Assembly: GCF_003286085.1 (NCBI RefSeq)
Contig: NW_020825289.1
Span: 4,154,001-4,218,000, forward strand
Length of the DNA: 64,000 bases
Reading direction: 5' to 3'
Source: Drosophila persimilis
Lineage: Eukaryota > Arthropoda > Insecta > Diptera > Drosophilidae
Shown: positions 1 to 14,600 of the stretch, piece after piece
Position numbering within the stretch: position 1 is the stretch's first letter
How the letters are laid out: each line of letters begins with the position of its first letter
The notes under the pieces: generated by a model
The model's input: only the letters and a program-made list of their open reading frames with translations
The model's database searches: none
Told to the model about the DNA's origin: nothing
Program-made: the position numbers and the translations under genes

Positions 1-2669
1 TGAAGGGGCTTACAGTGGTTGGAAAAAGAACCGCACAGGAAAAAAGTTAAGCCAGAATGAAATTTTGATATTTTCTGGAAGGTACCTGCAATCCTACTCG
101 AAACATGGAATATAAGAAATGCATTAGGAGATGATAATGAGTGGAAAAATCATATTTCTTTCTGGCATGATTTCTGGTTGTTTCGTTCCACTGTACCTTC
201 ACCGTTGAGCGCGCAATTGCAGCTTTACTCTGGCCGCGTTCTGTGGCCGTCCGCCCCATTCGAGTACTTACGCCTCCTCCTTTCTCTTTCCCTTCGCACA
301 CTCGTATTTTCTTACATATATATTTTGCAATTTTTCACTTTACGACTTTCACGTTCACGTTGTTTATGCAAATAGGCGGGAAATTCTATTTGAATTTAGT
401 TGAAAGGAATTATGATAACGCGATTGTCAACAGCAGCAGCCTTGATTTTACGTATTTTTATATCGCTCCTCCCTCGCACACTCTCAAATTGTTGTCATGG
501 TCCCGCTGAGATACAGTTATGATTATGACAGGGCGCCATGTTGGAAAAACACTAAGAACAACTACAAGAATCCAGCTACCCCCTGGCGCACCAACCAGAC
601 ACGTGCTGCGTACAAGCCGCACAACCGTTTGTGTTATTGCTGTTGCTCTCGCTTTTTTACAAAGTGTAAATTGTTTTAATACTTTTAGTGCTTTATAGCG
701 CCATCTTGCATCGCGCAGTGGCGTCAGCTGTGCCAAACGGAGCTCCCATTCCGTCCGCATCCGCAACCAGCCCTTGCAACTTTCGACTAACACGTGTACG
801 GTGGCGTGGCGCGTTCAAATCTCAACTTTTACGACCTCTGCAACGAGCCCTACAGGGGGTCGGAGGATAATATCCTCGTTGTTTTACTAGAGTTACAGTT
901 CTACGTGGGGACTACGTCCTGCTCTTCCTGGTGCTATGGCTGAACGATGACGTTGACTTTTACCTGTTGGCCAATGCCACGGAGGGAGTCCTGCTCTGCT
1001 CTGCTCTGTGCTGCTCTGCACGTTCCCTGGCAACTCTGGCAGCTGCCAACTACATTCGCTGACATTTCTACGACTGTGGACTGCGTGTCGCACTTTTAAT
1101 CAAAATTGTTTCATGAATTGTTCAGTTGTTTCAACTGTCAAGTAAAGTTTTGACGCCCTCTTCTGCGGGTACAGCAAGACGGCAAAGAGGCGGATGGGGC
1201 ATCTCGTGGCAATTAAAATACTTTGGCACTCTCTTTGTTTGTCTTGTACGCCATTTTCCATTTTCCATTTTCCAGTTGCCGTTTCATGTTTAATGTTTTC
1301 TGTCGTCCTCTCAATTAGTTGCAACACTTTTGGGCAATTTCGTCCATCACTCTTTTCGCTGGCAGCACACAAAGAGAGAACAAATATTTGACACGAAATG
1401 CGGAAAATTAATTTATTTGTTCTTGACTCTCATTACAGTTGGCAAAACAATTTGCTCGGAAGCGACTCACGAAATGGCAACACTGTTGGGAAAGTTCTAA
1501 GAGTAAGTTTCAAAGTTGTTTATTCCCTCTTGCTAAATGTTTTAAAAACGCAATTAGTTGTAGGAATTAGTTAAAGTTGTGGCAGACTTAAGATGCAAAT
1601 AATAATAAACAATATTTTAGTAGAACAGCATTTGTTCTATTATTAAAATGCATATAAAAACCCCTTTGATTGGCCTGTTTCCTTGCGCAACTTATTTTCC
1701 ATTGGTTATTTCCCAATGGCAACCCAAGATGGGGGCCTCTACCTGATTGCCACATTTTCACTTAGCCACCAGCATAATGACCGGCTATGAGGCCGCCTGC
1801 TAATGTGGCAACAAACCGCCCAAAGGCCACACGCTTCACTCAGTTCCGCTTAGGCCATGCGCCATCATCCGTCAGATTCCACCCTCCTGTGGCTGTCCGG
1901 AGTCCGGTTGCTGCTTGAAATGGGTCAATCACTAAGCGGCCTGAAATGTGTCAAATGGCCTGAAGACAACCAAACAATCAGCGAGGCAGGCAACCAGTAG
2001 CCGCTGCAGTTGCATCCACAACTCAGAAATCTGCCACTGCGGAGACTGGCTAATAAAAGTGCCCAGAACGTGGCTCAAACCACTCGAAATCGACTCAAAA
2101 GTTGACTCGACTCGACTCAGGCGACAGGCGGCACCTGTGCTACCTGCACTTGCTACAGCCAAGTCCACCAGAGAGTGAGAGAGAGAGGAAGAGAGAGGGA
2201 GAGTTAGCTGAGGTGGGTTCGTGGTGAGTTTGACCTGCACCAACCTGGCCAGAGCCAGAGCCAGAGCCAGCGCCAAGCCCGGTTCTTCGCGGCCGTCTTG
2301 GCCAGGCCAGCAACTTTCTACTCGTGCGCCCAACTCCGAGGCGATCTTCAGTTGTTTGAGCGGCCTCGAAGCGAGCGGTTCGAGTGCTGCTACGATATAC
2401 AATATACGATATACGATATAGAGAGCGCGATCTGTCGCTGTGGATCAGACATCACGTCGATTGATTCTCACCGATTCGCGAGTGCACGTAATCGGAGCAA
2501 GCGGATTGCCCGTTAATTGCTGGCGACAGTAATTGTCGTCCGCTGCATACCAGTTGCGCTTTCTGCTTAAGGTGTTCCCTCGTACTGTTAATGTGTCAAT
2601 TGATTGATTTGCTTTGTGATTGACGCGTGCCTAATTCGATATTCGATTGGGAGAGCCTCTAGCCTCTAA
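1..2669. other. Upstream region of esn; no gene supported
   Basis: No reading frame here shows codon structure or family motifs. The last few hundred bases (about 2400-2669) probably hold the promoter and 5' leader of the gene that starts at 2670. They follow a TATAC/GATATA-rich stretch near 2395-2420, but no TATA box at a convincing distance from an initiator was found. An in-frame stop (2667-2669) lies directly before the ATG at 2670, which fixes that start unless another upstream exon is spliced in. Confidence 0.4.
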
Positions 2670-5600
2670 ATGATACCTAAACTGTCGAAGAAGCGCTGGT
2701 GGAAGATCTGCCTGCCGCAGGGACACCAGGATCAGTCCAAGAACTATCGCGAGATAGTCATGATCAGCGAGTGCGCCTCGGTGCTGGCCACTACCATCTC
2801 TAGTGGCAGCACCACCACCACGGCCAGCAGCGGCAGCCCCACCCGCAACCAGAGCTGCGACAGCCTGTCCAAGAGCTCCCTGGCGGATCCGAGCAAGCTC
2901 TTCCCGCGGAATATGCCCAGCATTCGAAGGAGTCGCCGCCGTGGTGTGTCCGCAGAGAGGGAGAGAGTGGCCAGCCGGGAGAGGGCCGCCAGCAGGGAGA
3001 TACCAGATCCTGTTCAGCCCGCATTGGCCCAGCAGCCGCACAAGAGCACTCAGCAGTCCCGCCTCTCCACAGTTACCAAGCTCTCACCCCGGAAGCCGCC
3101 CAAGTCTAACTGCTCCAAGAACCGCGGACCCTGCTCGCCGGTAACCAAGTGCGTGGTAAAGGCGGCCGTGCGGACAAAGACCAAACCGAAGCCAAAGCTC
3201 ACACTAGCCCCTTATGAGATAGCCCTCGAACTGCCCAATGAGTCGCCAGCCCCGAGCCTGGCCATGGCAGTGGCCCAGAGCCACTCGAACTCGCAATCAC
3301 ACTCGAAGCATGCGAGCCAGAGCCAGAATCAAAGCCAGAAGCTGCCCAGCAGCGACGAGCAGTTCCACTCCTCGGGCATCTCCTGCAACGGCGAGACAGA
3401 CGATGACGTGGAGGTGGCCATGCTGACGGGCAGCCTGAGTCCCGCGCAGCTGGCCAAGATGCAGCAGGGTCTGCCCAACCGATCCTTGGCCATGTCTTTG
3501 CCGGTTAGTGATTTGCGCAATCTGAATCTGTGCCGGAACCGCAACGCGCTTTGGCTAAACAACAAGGACACGGATCAGCTAATCAAAGCGGACAGGAAGG
3601 ATACGTTCTGTTATTTCAATAAGGCCATTGCCGACGATATCCAGCTAAGCGATATTGAAGAACAATTGGCCAGGTTTGATGGCCACTCAAAGAGGCCGCC
3701 ACAGCCACAGCCACAGTCACAGTCACAGCCGCCAGCGACAGCCACGGCCACCGCCACAGTCACAGTCAGAGCAGCAGCAGCAGCCAAAATGTAAGTTTCT
3801 TTTTGGCCTATCTAAATGGCCATAACTCTTGGCCATAGGCGGGGGGGGGGGGGGGGGGGGAACTAATTTGAAATCCATTTGATGAGCTTTACATTTTTCG
3901 GTTTTAAGAGGCCATCAAATCGGGGATTAGTTGGAGAGTGGGAACCACTTTATGACCCGATTTAATGGCTCCTTAATAGCTTTATATGCGTCCAGTTCTG
4001 AGTCCGAATTGAGCAACAGTAGAGGGCTTTTGTTTCTAATAACTCCAAACGCATATTTGATGGCTTTTTCAATAAAATAATTTGGGCCAAAGTTACGAGA
4101 AAAGTTCAGATGAAGCAGGAAATGACATGCTGATATTTGCTTTGCAGATTACAGGTTCTGTAATGGAGGCTAAAATCTCGTACGCGACTCTAGATTGCCT
4201 TTTAATAATTAGAGCTGAATGTTTCCCTGAAAACTGATTGCTCGGCAGTTGGGGAAACTCTTTTCCATCTTAGACATCCTGTAAGCATTATACGGGTATA
4301 CCTTTCTGAGGGCACTAAAAATACTCATACAGGGTATAATCCGCAACAGATCAGTGGACTCTTTATAGCCAGGCATCTCAGTTTCAGTTGTGTTGAAAGT
4401 AAAGACTGTGCAGGTCAGCGACGGGGAGATCTTGGAGATATAATCCCCCTTAAGAGGCTCTTCAGCTCTGTCAGCTGGAGGCGACTCTTTGGACTCGCTA
4501 AGAAGGTGTTATTAATGCCCAACTATTTGCAAAACTGACACCGAAAAGTTATTTATCAAGTTGCTGGCCAGCACGTGCTCTTCCAACCTCCTCCTGGCTG
4601 CTCCGCCTCCCTGTTGCATCTTTGTCAAGTTTTGTTAACTGGCAAATGAATTGCATGCAGCTAAGTGGCAACAGCAGTTGGCCCTTTTCCTTCGGGGCTT
4701 AAGCAAAGTTGGCACAACTTCAGGTCCAGTGGCCGTGGCCAGCCCCCAGTTCCAGTACGCCCCTCTCTTCCCTGTCACATTGTGTTTGCCTCCTGGCCTG
4801 GAAGGAGACGCAGGCCGGGATCCGGGATCCGCACTCTCATAAATTCCATGTGTCGTCTCCATAAATTGAGTTCTTCTCCTGCCGCATGACTGAGTGCCCT
4901 TCATCGATAAGGTTTTTGGTATCTCGCAGATCTCGTGTATCTTTTAGCTCACATCGCTGGATGCTGCTCCATCTTCATTTGCATCGCGAGGACTTCTGTT
5001 CATAAATCTGCACAAACTGTTAATTAGATTTCCAAAGTTAATCACTTCTTTTTGGTTCTTGTTTCTTGGTGGTTGGCTTTCTGGCTGCGAGTCATAAAAA
5101 TATTGATGGAAAGTGTGCGGCATAAATTCCTGCCCAGAAACTGGCTCGGTAATCGGAGCCGACTCCAGTTCTTGTCGGTTGTGTGGTTGGGCCCTTGCCC
5201 TTGCATCCACACGACCCATTAGCAATCAGTTGGGGCTATTAAGTTTCCAGTTTAAATAAACCAAAATCAATATTGACTGGCGGCTACTTAAAGCGTAATT
5301 AAGCGCATGGCCATGGTCCCCGAGAACACTTTGCATAGCCATCCGCTCTACAGCCCCAAGTCCCCCTTCGGGGTCTGGACAATGAAATAAATAAATAGAG
5401 TCTGTCGGCGTCGGCGGCGGCCTTCTCTTTGGGCTAGCCTCCTCTCGTGGAGACTGGCTAATTGAAGTTGGCAAAAAGAAGGCCCGGGTGGTCTCAGGCT
5501 CCGGTCCACCCATGGCTTATCGGTTTACGATTTGCTTTGATTTCAAAATGAGCTACGCATTTGATTTTAATTGCATTCGATGTGCGCTGTAGTCGCAGAT

Positions 5601-8600
5601 GAAGCGAAAGCGCTCCAGCATCAGCCTGGCCTCAGCTCTTTCCGCCATGATATATGGCATTTTAATTGAAATGGCAAAAAGGCCGACAAACTGAACGAGG
5701 AAGGGGGACTAATCCGAGTTTAACTGATTTGCAGACATATCAAGTAACGCCCCTTTAATATTTCTTTGCGGCTGCTCCTCTCGCTGCCGCTCTAAAAGTT
5801 TTCTTCTTTAAAATATTTTCTAATTAATTTTTTCACGGGGCGTATGAGCAATTTCTTTAGCTGTCAGCGGATGAATGCAATCAAAAGCTGCTCTCACGAA
5901 GCCAGAAAGTGACACAATCTTTGGAGCAAGCGTTGTATAACCCAGACAAAAGGCATCATAACTATCCAACTCTAGAAGACACTCGTACCTTTGTCTCAAA
6001 GGTGCTGGCAACTCAGAACTACTCGTAAACTTTTATTGAATCAACACCCAATCGGGAATCCATAAAACGCATTAACAAAACACAAAATTTACAAGTGAAT
6101 TGGATTGAAGAAGGGGAGGAGAAGAGACAGACAAGTTGATTGATTTTGTCCCAACTTGGGGGAAATTCAATTTATGTATAATCGAAAAAAAACGCACGAA
6201 AAAACTGAAAGACGAAAGAGAAAGAAAAGGCATTGTAGCGAGGAGAAAATGTGTTTATAAAATAAAATCGAAAACCGCAAATAAAATTAGCCTATGGGTG
6301 GCTAGAGGGAGGGGCGGGACAAACGGCGGGGGAAGGCAAATTGAAGGGCGTTGCTTTGGAAGCTTATTATATTGCCAGTTCCCTCACGGCTTGATTGTGA
6401 TTATCTTCGCTTTGGGACTGGGCTTGATCCCAGCATACATCCATATACATATACCTAGTGTGCGCGTAGAAGCAATTTAGTGGCCATAAGTCAGAGGCGG
6501 AGGCGGAGGCAGTGGCAGTGGCAGAGGTCGCTGAGGCTGCAAAGCGAAGTTAAGCGTTCTAGCCACGATCAGGATCCGGCATTGGGCGATAACCAGTTTG
6601 GCTCTCTGCCCAGTTTAATTTTCGTAATTTATGTTTAATTGAAAATGGAGGAGTGAGCAGCCGAATGTAATTAATTTAATGGCCATCGTTTTGTCCATTC
6701 AAAAGAGGTGGGCAGGCAGACAGAGAAACATTTTTGTGTGCTGTCATGCCCCTCACTGAGTCGGAGTGTTGCCAAATTGTGGCAACTCCGATCTGGCCCA
6801 GACAATTACCAAAATATGTAATGGCAGAGCTCTTGGCCTCTGCCCACACACCGCACTTGATGTGTCATTTTGTGCTTGGTCAGAAAACCCCCAAAAATGT
6901 ATTTTAGAAATTGCCATCAATCAGGCGGGCGTCGGACTTAATGAGAATCAAATGTAAATTTAGCAAACTGGCACAAATGTCACTCGGAAGCTTGAAGCTT
7001 GTGAAAGTGCTGGCTCGCCCGCACAGGTCTCTGTCAAGTTGATAATCGTGATTTTCTTGTAATATTTTAGCCACTCGAGAAGAGTCGAGTCGAGCTGAGA
7101 TTTCCGCAAATTAATTTACCCCAGCTCCAGTCCGCAGTCCCCAGTCGCAGCTTCAGCACGGCACTCTGCGGAGAAAGCCGGACCGAAATGCATTTGGATT
7201 TGGTTATTCATGGCCCAATCCCCGATCGCAATTTAGCTAAGAAAACACGTGTTGCCTGCTGTTGCCAGCAGACCTTCTCCACCTACGGCAGCACTCACAG
7301 ATCGCAGATCCCAGATCCCAGTTCGGATAGTCCGGGAGAGAGGACGTGAGTGGGGTCAATTCAAACACAATCGTCAACATCAATCCTCAAGCCGAACCGA
7401 ACCGAACCGAAGTCATTCCCATATGTCTCGACGCCTACGCGACTCGAAAGCGTTAATGAGACGCCGCTGGGCCGCGTTTCTGGGGTCGGTGTTGGGTTCT
7501 GGGCCCTAGCAATTCTACTTGATAAATTGGAGCCCGGGCTGCCACTTGCAGCCGCCTCTAACGGTTCTCTTTTGCTCTGTGCAGACGCTCTAACAAGATC
7601 CTGTTCGCAGTCTTGGCGAGTCTTCCATTCAGGCTTCATTAGCAGTTGGCCGCAGTACTCTTAAATAGTAAAAGTTGGGTTGGGGCTCGGCTCTAGCATT
7701 TTCCCTCTCGGGTGAACAACAACAACAGCAGCAGCACCGGGAACGGGACTGGCACTGGGACTGGCACTGGATAGTGGCTTCCTGGTTGCACCCAAATGCA
7801 TTAGTCTAATGCGAGCTGCACTGCTCTGGCTCTGGTTGCAGAGTCAGTCGGTCTGCCTGTCTATCGGTCCGTCCGGCTGCTGCTGTGTCAAGACACTTGG
7901 ACACTCAGGCCAAACATTTGATGACTTAATTGCGCATTTTAGCAGATACACATGAATGCAGGCAGCCGCAGGCGGAGCCTGCACTGAGAGAAGTCAGGAA
8001 AATAAGTGCCCGTTCCATTTATATGCCACTGTCACTCCAGTTTTGTAATGGGACAAGTTAGGAACTGCCTCAATCATGAGAGTGTGTACTCCATTGGCGT
8101 CTTCATTTAATTTTCTTAAGGTGTAATTTGTTTCAAGTGCTTATGAATAGAATGGGAGCCTGAGAGTATTTACTGACATGTGCAGGTCCCTCTTATTCTT
8201 TGGTAGATTCTTTATATAACTCTGCTTCAAGTGCATCATTGATTTCGCTCAGTGTGGCCTTGTGTCTTGTTGTCTAAGGAGATTCTCCCGTGATGCAACA
8301 CACAACTTTATTTTGACAGGCGGCGATTAGACGACGACGGGGATGTTGCTGTTGCCTAGCAGCCTCTTCCCTCATCTGTGCCCCACTAACTGGCACCCTC
8401 TCTGGCTCATGCCTCTTTTGTTAATTGAAATGTTGTTGTTGCCTGCTTTTGCTGTTGCAGATGCAGATGGAGACTCTGCTGCTGCTGCTGCTGCTGATTC
8501 CGATGTTTGTTTGCCTCCCCGTCAGATTGCCTGTCCGTCAGATGCTTGTTGCTTTTGTCAGTTGTCATGTTCTGAGCGGGGACCTACACGATTTTGACAT

Positions 8601-11600
8601 TGGCATGGCAATGGCCATTACAGTTACATTTAGCTCCGTCCCTGTCTGTCTGTCTGTGTATCTGTATCTGCATCTATGAATGTATCTGCATATATGTGTG
8701 TGCGTGTGTGTTTGAGTCATGTAGGAAGTCTTGGCGGCTGATCAAACGCCATGTCCATGTCCACATGCAAAGGTAATCCTTTTACGCCTCAATGGAATTC
8801 CAATTGGAAATGGAAAATTGAAAATTGGAAGTGGAAGTCGAACAAGTGCAGTTACAGTTGCGTGATGGTTGTGTGAGAACCTCCCGCGACCACTCTCCTT
8901 AGAGTGCGTATGGCATATACATATGTATGCCATCATTAATTATAAAGCCAAACATCCTTTTTGGCTGTGAAAACTGTTCGTTTGCTTGGCTGTGCTGTTG
9001 CTGCTTGCCGAAGCACAAACCAAAATCGTCATAGTCGGTTGCACAACGCCAGCCCCCTGCCACCATTCCATATTCCATTTGTTGCACTGGAGTCATGGTC
9101 AGGTGAGTGCAGAGGAGTGCAACCGCAAGAACATTGTCGAGCCGATACCCCAGGGATTGTGCTTAACTTGTACATTATTTTTCGGTAATTGCTTTTTGGC
9201 CATCTCGGGGTTGCTTTCTGAAACTAGATTCCCACGTTCCAACAGGTGAAACCAGTCACTCCCCTGCCCACCTGTTGGCCATCCAGTCCATCCATCCATC
9301 CATTCGGGAAGTTCTGTTGTGTTTGAAAGTCTGCTCGCGTTTCATGCTTCGATGGATTTGCTCGACTGTCTGGCTGTCATACGAGAACAGACAATAAATT
9401 TTACAGAGCCATTTCTCAGTTTGTTTTCGTCTTCTTCAGTTCCGTTTTGTAATGCTCTTCTGTTCCTATTCTCTGCTCTGCTTTGTTCTTCTCCGATTTC
9501 ACCGAGTTTCTACGAAAACAGACTTTGGAGGATTGTAACGCACTTTAATTTAATCAACTTATTGTCCGTGTCTCTGTGTCTCTCTCAACGTATTCTTCAT
9601 CTTCAATTCCCAAACATAATCTTTGCTTTGATGTGCCTTAATTTGATGGGAGGGGAGCTGGAGCTGGAGCTGGCGATGTCGAGAGAGATAGAGAGAAAGA
9701 GCAATTACATTTATCATCAGCTTCAATCATCAGCCGCACCATCATCATTAAGTGGAGTACATCAAATTAGAGAAGATATTTAATTTATGTCTAAGAACTG
9801 TGGGAGTCCATTTCCATCGCCATCTTCCATCACCTGCTCGCCCCGAACTAGCATAGTATCTATTTTATCACAAGATCTACGAAGACGAGGCTAAGCTCTG
9901 GAATTCACAGCTCACAAAGTGGTTCAAGTCCCATCGTAGATGGGAACCGGAGTGCATCACGAAGTATGGACGGGACTGCCAATTGGAAATTGTTCTATTG
10001 GAGCATCAGCATCCCAAAAGAAATGCCAAGGGACTTTCTACGGTTGCGCAAACAAAACGATTTTGCTAATAACAATTAAAATCGAATATATCCAACGGAC
10101 AATTATCCCTCATCTGACTTCGACAGAGAAATCAATAAAACAGAGAGAGAGAGAGAAAGAGACTTGGCCATCAACTTGGACTAATGAAGCCCGAAACGAG
10201 TTGGCTAAAATGCGCATTTAAGTTTGGTAAATAGCAGCCAAGAAAATGCCCAAAAAAGAAAGAAAGAAAAAACAAGTGGCAGAGTGATTGAGTAGTGGGG
10301 CAGGGGGATGGGGGATGGGGGATGGGAAAAAGGAGAAGAGAATTCACGAGCACAAAACGAAATGAATTACAGAAGAAGAACAACATTTTGCATAAATTAG
10401 AACGAGCCATGCAACATGAAAATCGCTGAAACGTGTCTAAAGCTGTTGACAGCGGGACAAGAGGGGGCAGCAGAGCATGGGCCACGGTGCACGGTGCACG
10501 GGGCACGAGGCACGGGGCAGTGGTAGTCTGCATAAAATTAAGCAAAAGCTGTTAATGACGGAACGAGAATCAGCTCAAGACACACCACAGCGCACTCGAC
10601 TCAAACGACTGCGACTTGAGTGGAGTTGGTTTCACATGCCACATGCAACATGCAACATCCAGTGTGGGCTGTGGGCTGGGTGCTGTGTGCTGTGCACTGG
10701 CTGCTTCTGCTTTTGGCCTCGGCGATTAATTATGCATTTTAGTTGATGCTGAAGCTGAAGCTGAGGCTGATGCTGAGGCCGATGCGGAGATGCTGATGCT
10801 CTCGTACAAGTATCTGCAGAACAGACCCATAGCAGACCCGAGGACGGCGTTGCATAGAGCTTATCACCAGCCTGGTCTAACGGTAACGCTGCACTAAATC
10901 ACTACGCGGTACTTAAAGAGGCGTTGCAGCAGAGAGGGGTCTGCCAGATACCAGAGATATCGGCGAGAGAGAAAGAACGAGGGAGAAAGAGGGAGAGGAA
11001 GTTGTGCAACGGGCCTAACTGGCTCCGGCCTTCACTCCCTGCCCAATGAGCAGCCAAACCCCGAACTGCAACTCGAATCCGTATCCGAGCTGGGCCGAAA
11101 CGATCCCAACCAAGCCGTGTAGACAGGCACACAAAAATGTGTTCATGTTCATACAAAAACCCATAAAGAAAAAGAAGAAGCCGAGGCATAAAAACGTTGA
11201 GCGACAGCAACACGTGCAACATATGACGCGATTGCATGTACAGACGGACATTTTTTGTGGCTGTTTATGCTCGGATACTACATGTATGTGTTTATATGAT
11301 TGTGTATGTTTGTTACGGGTGTATTCCGGTGCTGGTTCGGTTTCGGGTATTCGTGGCTTTTTTTCGTGTGACGTAAACGCAGTCAAAAGCGGCCGTTTAA
11401 CCCGAAAGTCAGACTGGGAGTCTCAGCCGGAGAATGCATATAGAAATATGAGTGGTTCCGTTCGAGCGGCAGACAATGGAACACGCAACAAGGTCACGAG
11501 TTGGGGGGGCCATTGAACGAGATTTCATAATGGGGGTGCCCTGCCTCTGCCACTGCCCTGCCCCTGCCCATGATCGAGTCCGGGCACGCCCCAGGGGCTG

Positions 11601-14600
11601 GGATCTGGAATCTGGGATGCGTGCAGTTCTGGAGTAACTACTGATCTGGCCAGAGATCGTGTGCTAGACGAGGATAATCAAGCATTAGTAGGCCTAATAC
11701 CAGGCTTAACCTCCAGGCAATCCGCAAGGCGTTTATCTTTGGGCCAATTGTGAAAGTAATTTAGTGCGGATTGGCATTGGTTGCCTCTGGCTATGGCTCT
11801 GCCGGTGCCCCTGGCACTCCTCCTCTGTTCCCCTGCTCCTCGTACGACTCTTTTCAATTATTAAGAATTGCATGTTACGTATTAATTTCGTTTCGTTGTA
11901 GTTCAATTGCAGCCATTCTGTGTCGTAGTGCACTCCTGAATTCTCAGAATCCAGGCCCCCATTGCATTGGGAAACAAGTTACCGTGGGGTGTGTCTGTGT
12001 GTGTGTGTGTATCTGTGAGCCTAAATGATTTTGAACCAGTTACGTGGTGCTGCTGTTCCTGCTGCAGGTTTTTCTGGGGAAATTGCGTGTCTAAAATTTA
12101 ATGAAATCGTGGAAATACGAGTACGAGTGTTGTGGAAACATCGTGGAACGAATAGAAATGCAATCGATGCCATGGTGTTGCAGATAATTGAGATATTATT
12201 AGCTCTGTGGCATGGTTTTGGCATTTCAACCGAGGAAAACGTGCTGAAATTGCGGAATTATTCGTTAATGAGCAGCGCATAGGATTCGATTGAGAGTCGG
12301 ATTCGGACTCCGACTCGGATGCGGATTGGAGCTGGGACCGGCGCTGAAGTTGAGGCTTAGACCAGGGGCTGAGACCGAGATGAGATGTTGAAATCAGCTA
12401 GATAAATCGATTCGATTTATATCTGTGGCGATACAACAGTAGGCATATAGGGAGATTTCAGATAAAGTTTGGTTGCTAAGTGGAATAGCAAGGTATGCCC
12501 GTATACTCGAACCGCCTCCCATTGCGCATTTAGTTGATAAGCCATTTGAAGAAACCCATAAACTGGCACAATTATGAACCGTAAACATACCGATAAATCC
12601 CAAAAGAGTCTTTAAACATTTAAAATTCCCCACAGATTTGAAAGAGTAAGCCCGATTGTGGAATGGCTATTTCTCAAGCCCATTCCCATTCGATTTAAGT
12701 GTCAAACAATTTTATTTTAATTATCCTGAGATGTGCGGAACGGCGACAGGCCATCAAGGAAATGACAGACATCAAACCAAATAAACTCAAAATCTTCTTA
12801 ACCCAAATATATGTACATGTCCAGACCGGCCTCCATAGTTGGTCAGGCTTGCGCGGCCACAACCAGTACCGCCAATTGCCAGTGGCAGCATTTTTGCGTA
12901 CTCGACATGGCGTATGTATTTTGCGCCTTTGCCGAATTGGCTTTAATGCAGAAATTGCATGCACCCATAGAGGCCATAGAGACCATAGAGACCAATAGAA
13001 ACCGTCAACAGGTTTCTCTGACGCAGCGCCGCGTCGCGTCGTCGCTTCGTGTTGCAGGCTGTGGCTGTGGCTGTGGCCGAAAAGAGAAAACCGACTAAGC
13101 CGCTGCTGACCAACCATATTTGGCAGTTGGAGCATGGATTTGTGTTGATTTGAATTGATCTGAGCCGATTCCATCCGATCATGGCGCTTGGCCACTGTTT
13201 TCCGCTATCAAAGTCGATCAGCGGCCGCACAATTCATTCAGTGACAGATTATGCCTTGACTTTTGTTTGGACAATCGCGGCGAATGGATCGTTTTAGAAA
13301 GTACCCTGTGATCGATCAACTTTTGGCACTGCCACTGGCACTGGAACTGGCGCTGAGCCCTGGCCTTGCCTACGACCCGCCCGGGCAGAGCACCAGCCCA
13401 ATGAAATTTGCATGGGACGAGAGCGGACAAAAAAGAGAAGACATAAAACTTTCTCCCCATTCACACGTTCGGGCATGCCAACGACTGATCTGTGAACCAT
13501 ATGGAGGTATGTAGGTGCTAATGGCTCCTGGTCGTCCATCAGGTATACTCGCACTCTAAGTAATCTACGGTCAGCCTCGGACGTTCACTTTCCGTAGGCT
13601 CGCTCTGTGGGACTTGCTTCGTTAGCAGAAGGTTGGCCTCTGATTGTGATGAGATGATGTCTTTAATTTGCATAAATTTACAAGAAATGTGGATAAATCG
13701 CTGGCCGGGGCCTGGCAAATTGGCTTCTACTGCTCCTAAGGCTGATGATATTTCTGCTTCTCACGTTGATTAGTTAATACAATGTTGGACCGCCTAATGG
13801 CTGCCAGCTGCCGCTTTGCGCGGCCTGTTATTCATGCTCCAAAAGTTTCGACACTTGATATTAGACTCGGACAAATGTAAAGCGTTTGTGAATGAAACAC
13901 TTTAATATTTCACATGCGAGCACTCGACGTTGAGTCGAACAAATGGCTTTAATTACAAAACAAAAACAGGAAAAAAAAGAAAAAATACAGAAAAAAACAC
14001 GGAATTAAAGCTGCAACATGACCAAGCTCTCTGGGGCCCCGCTCTGTGCCATATGCTGGAATTTCGTTAGGATGCCACTGTAGGCTGCCGCCGCAGCAGC
14101 AGCAGCAGCGGCCATCTCTGCTTGGCTGCATAATCGCGCAGCGTGCCACAAATCGAGTGAAAGTACAACAGAAAGCGGCAGAAAGAAGATTCCGCGGCGA
14201 ACAGTGCCGCACTGGTCGAGAGAGCTGCACCAAGACTTTATGACTTTACACGAAGCTCGGATGGTTGATGGCGGGGCCTGGTCCGGTCCGGCTGCAATTT
14301 CGGAGTTTAATCAGATTGGACAACTGCACGCATGCGCAGCTGCAGCATTGCAGCCTGCCACTGCCACAGTCAGTGGTCATAATCGCACTCAAAACTCATT
14401 AGAAATGCCTGCAGGAACTCGACTAGAATGAGTTTTGGTATATTTTTGTGCGCAGTCTAATTGCAAATGACTTGCATCACATGGGGAGATGGAAGCGGGA
14501 ATTATTTAGATGCCTATTTGGGGTGGAATACTATTCTGCCCAACTGTTAGAGACGTTACTTTATGGTCCATGATTCTGCTGAGCATTGCGTATGGGTAAT

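Noticed and set aside
9319..9783. 154-aa open frame in the first esn intron
   Set aside because: Low-complexity, no motif, no codon bias; likely chance.
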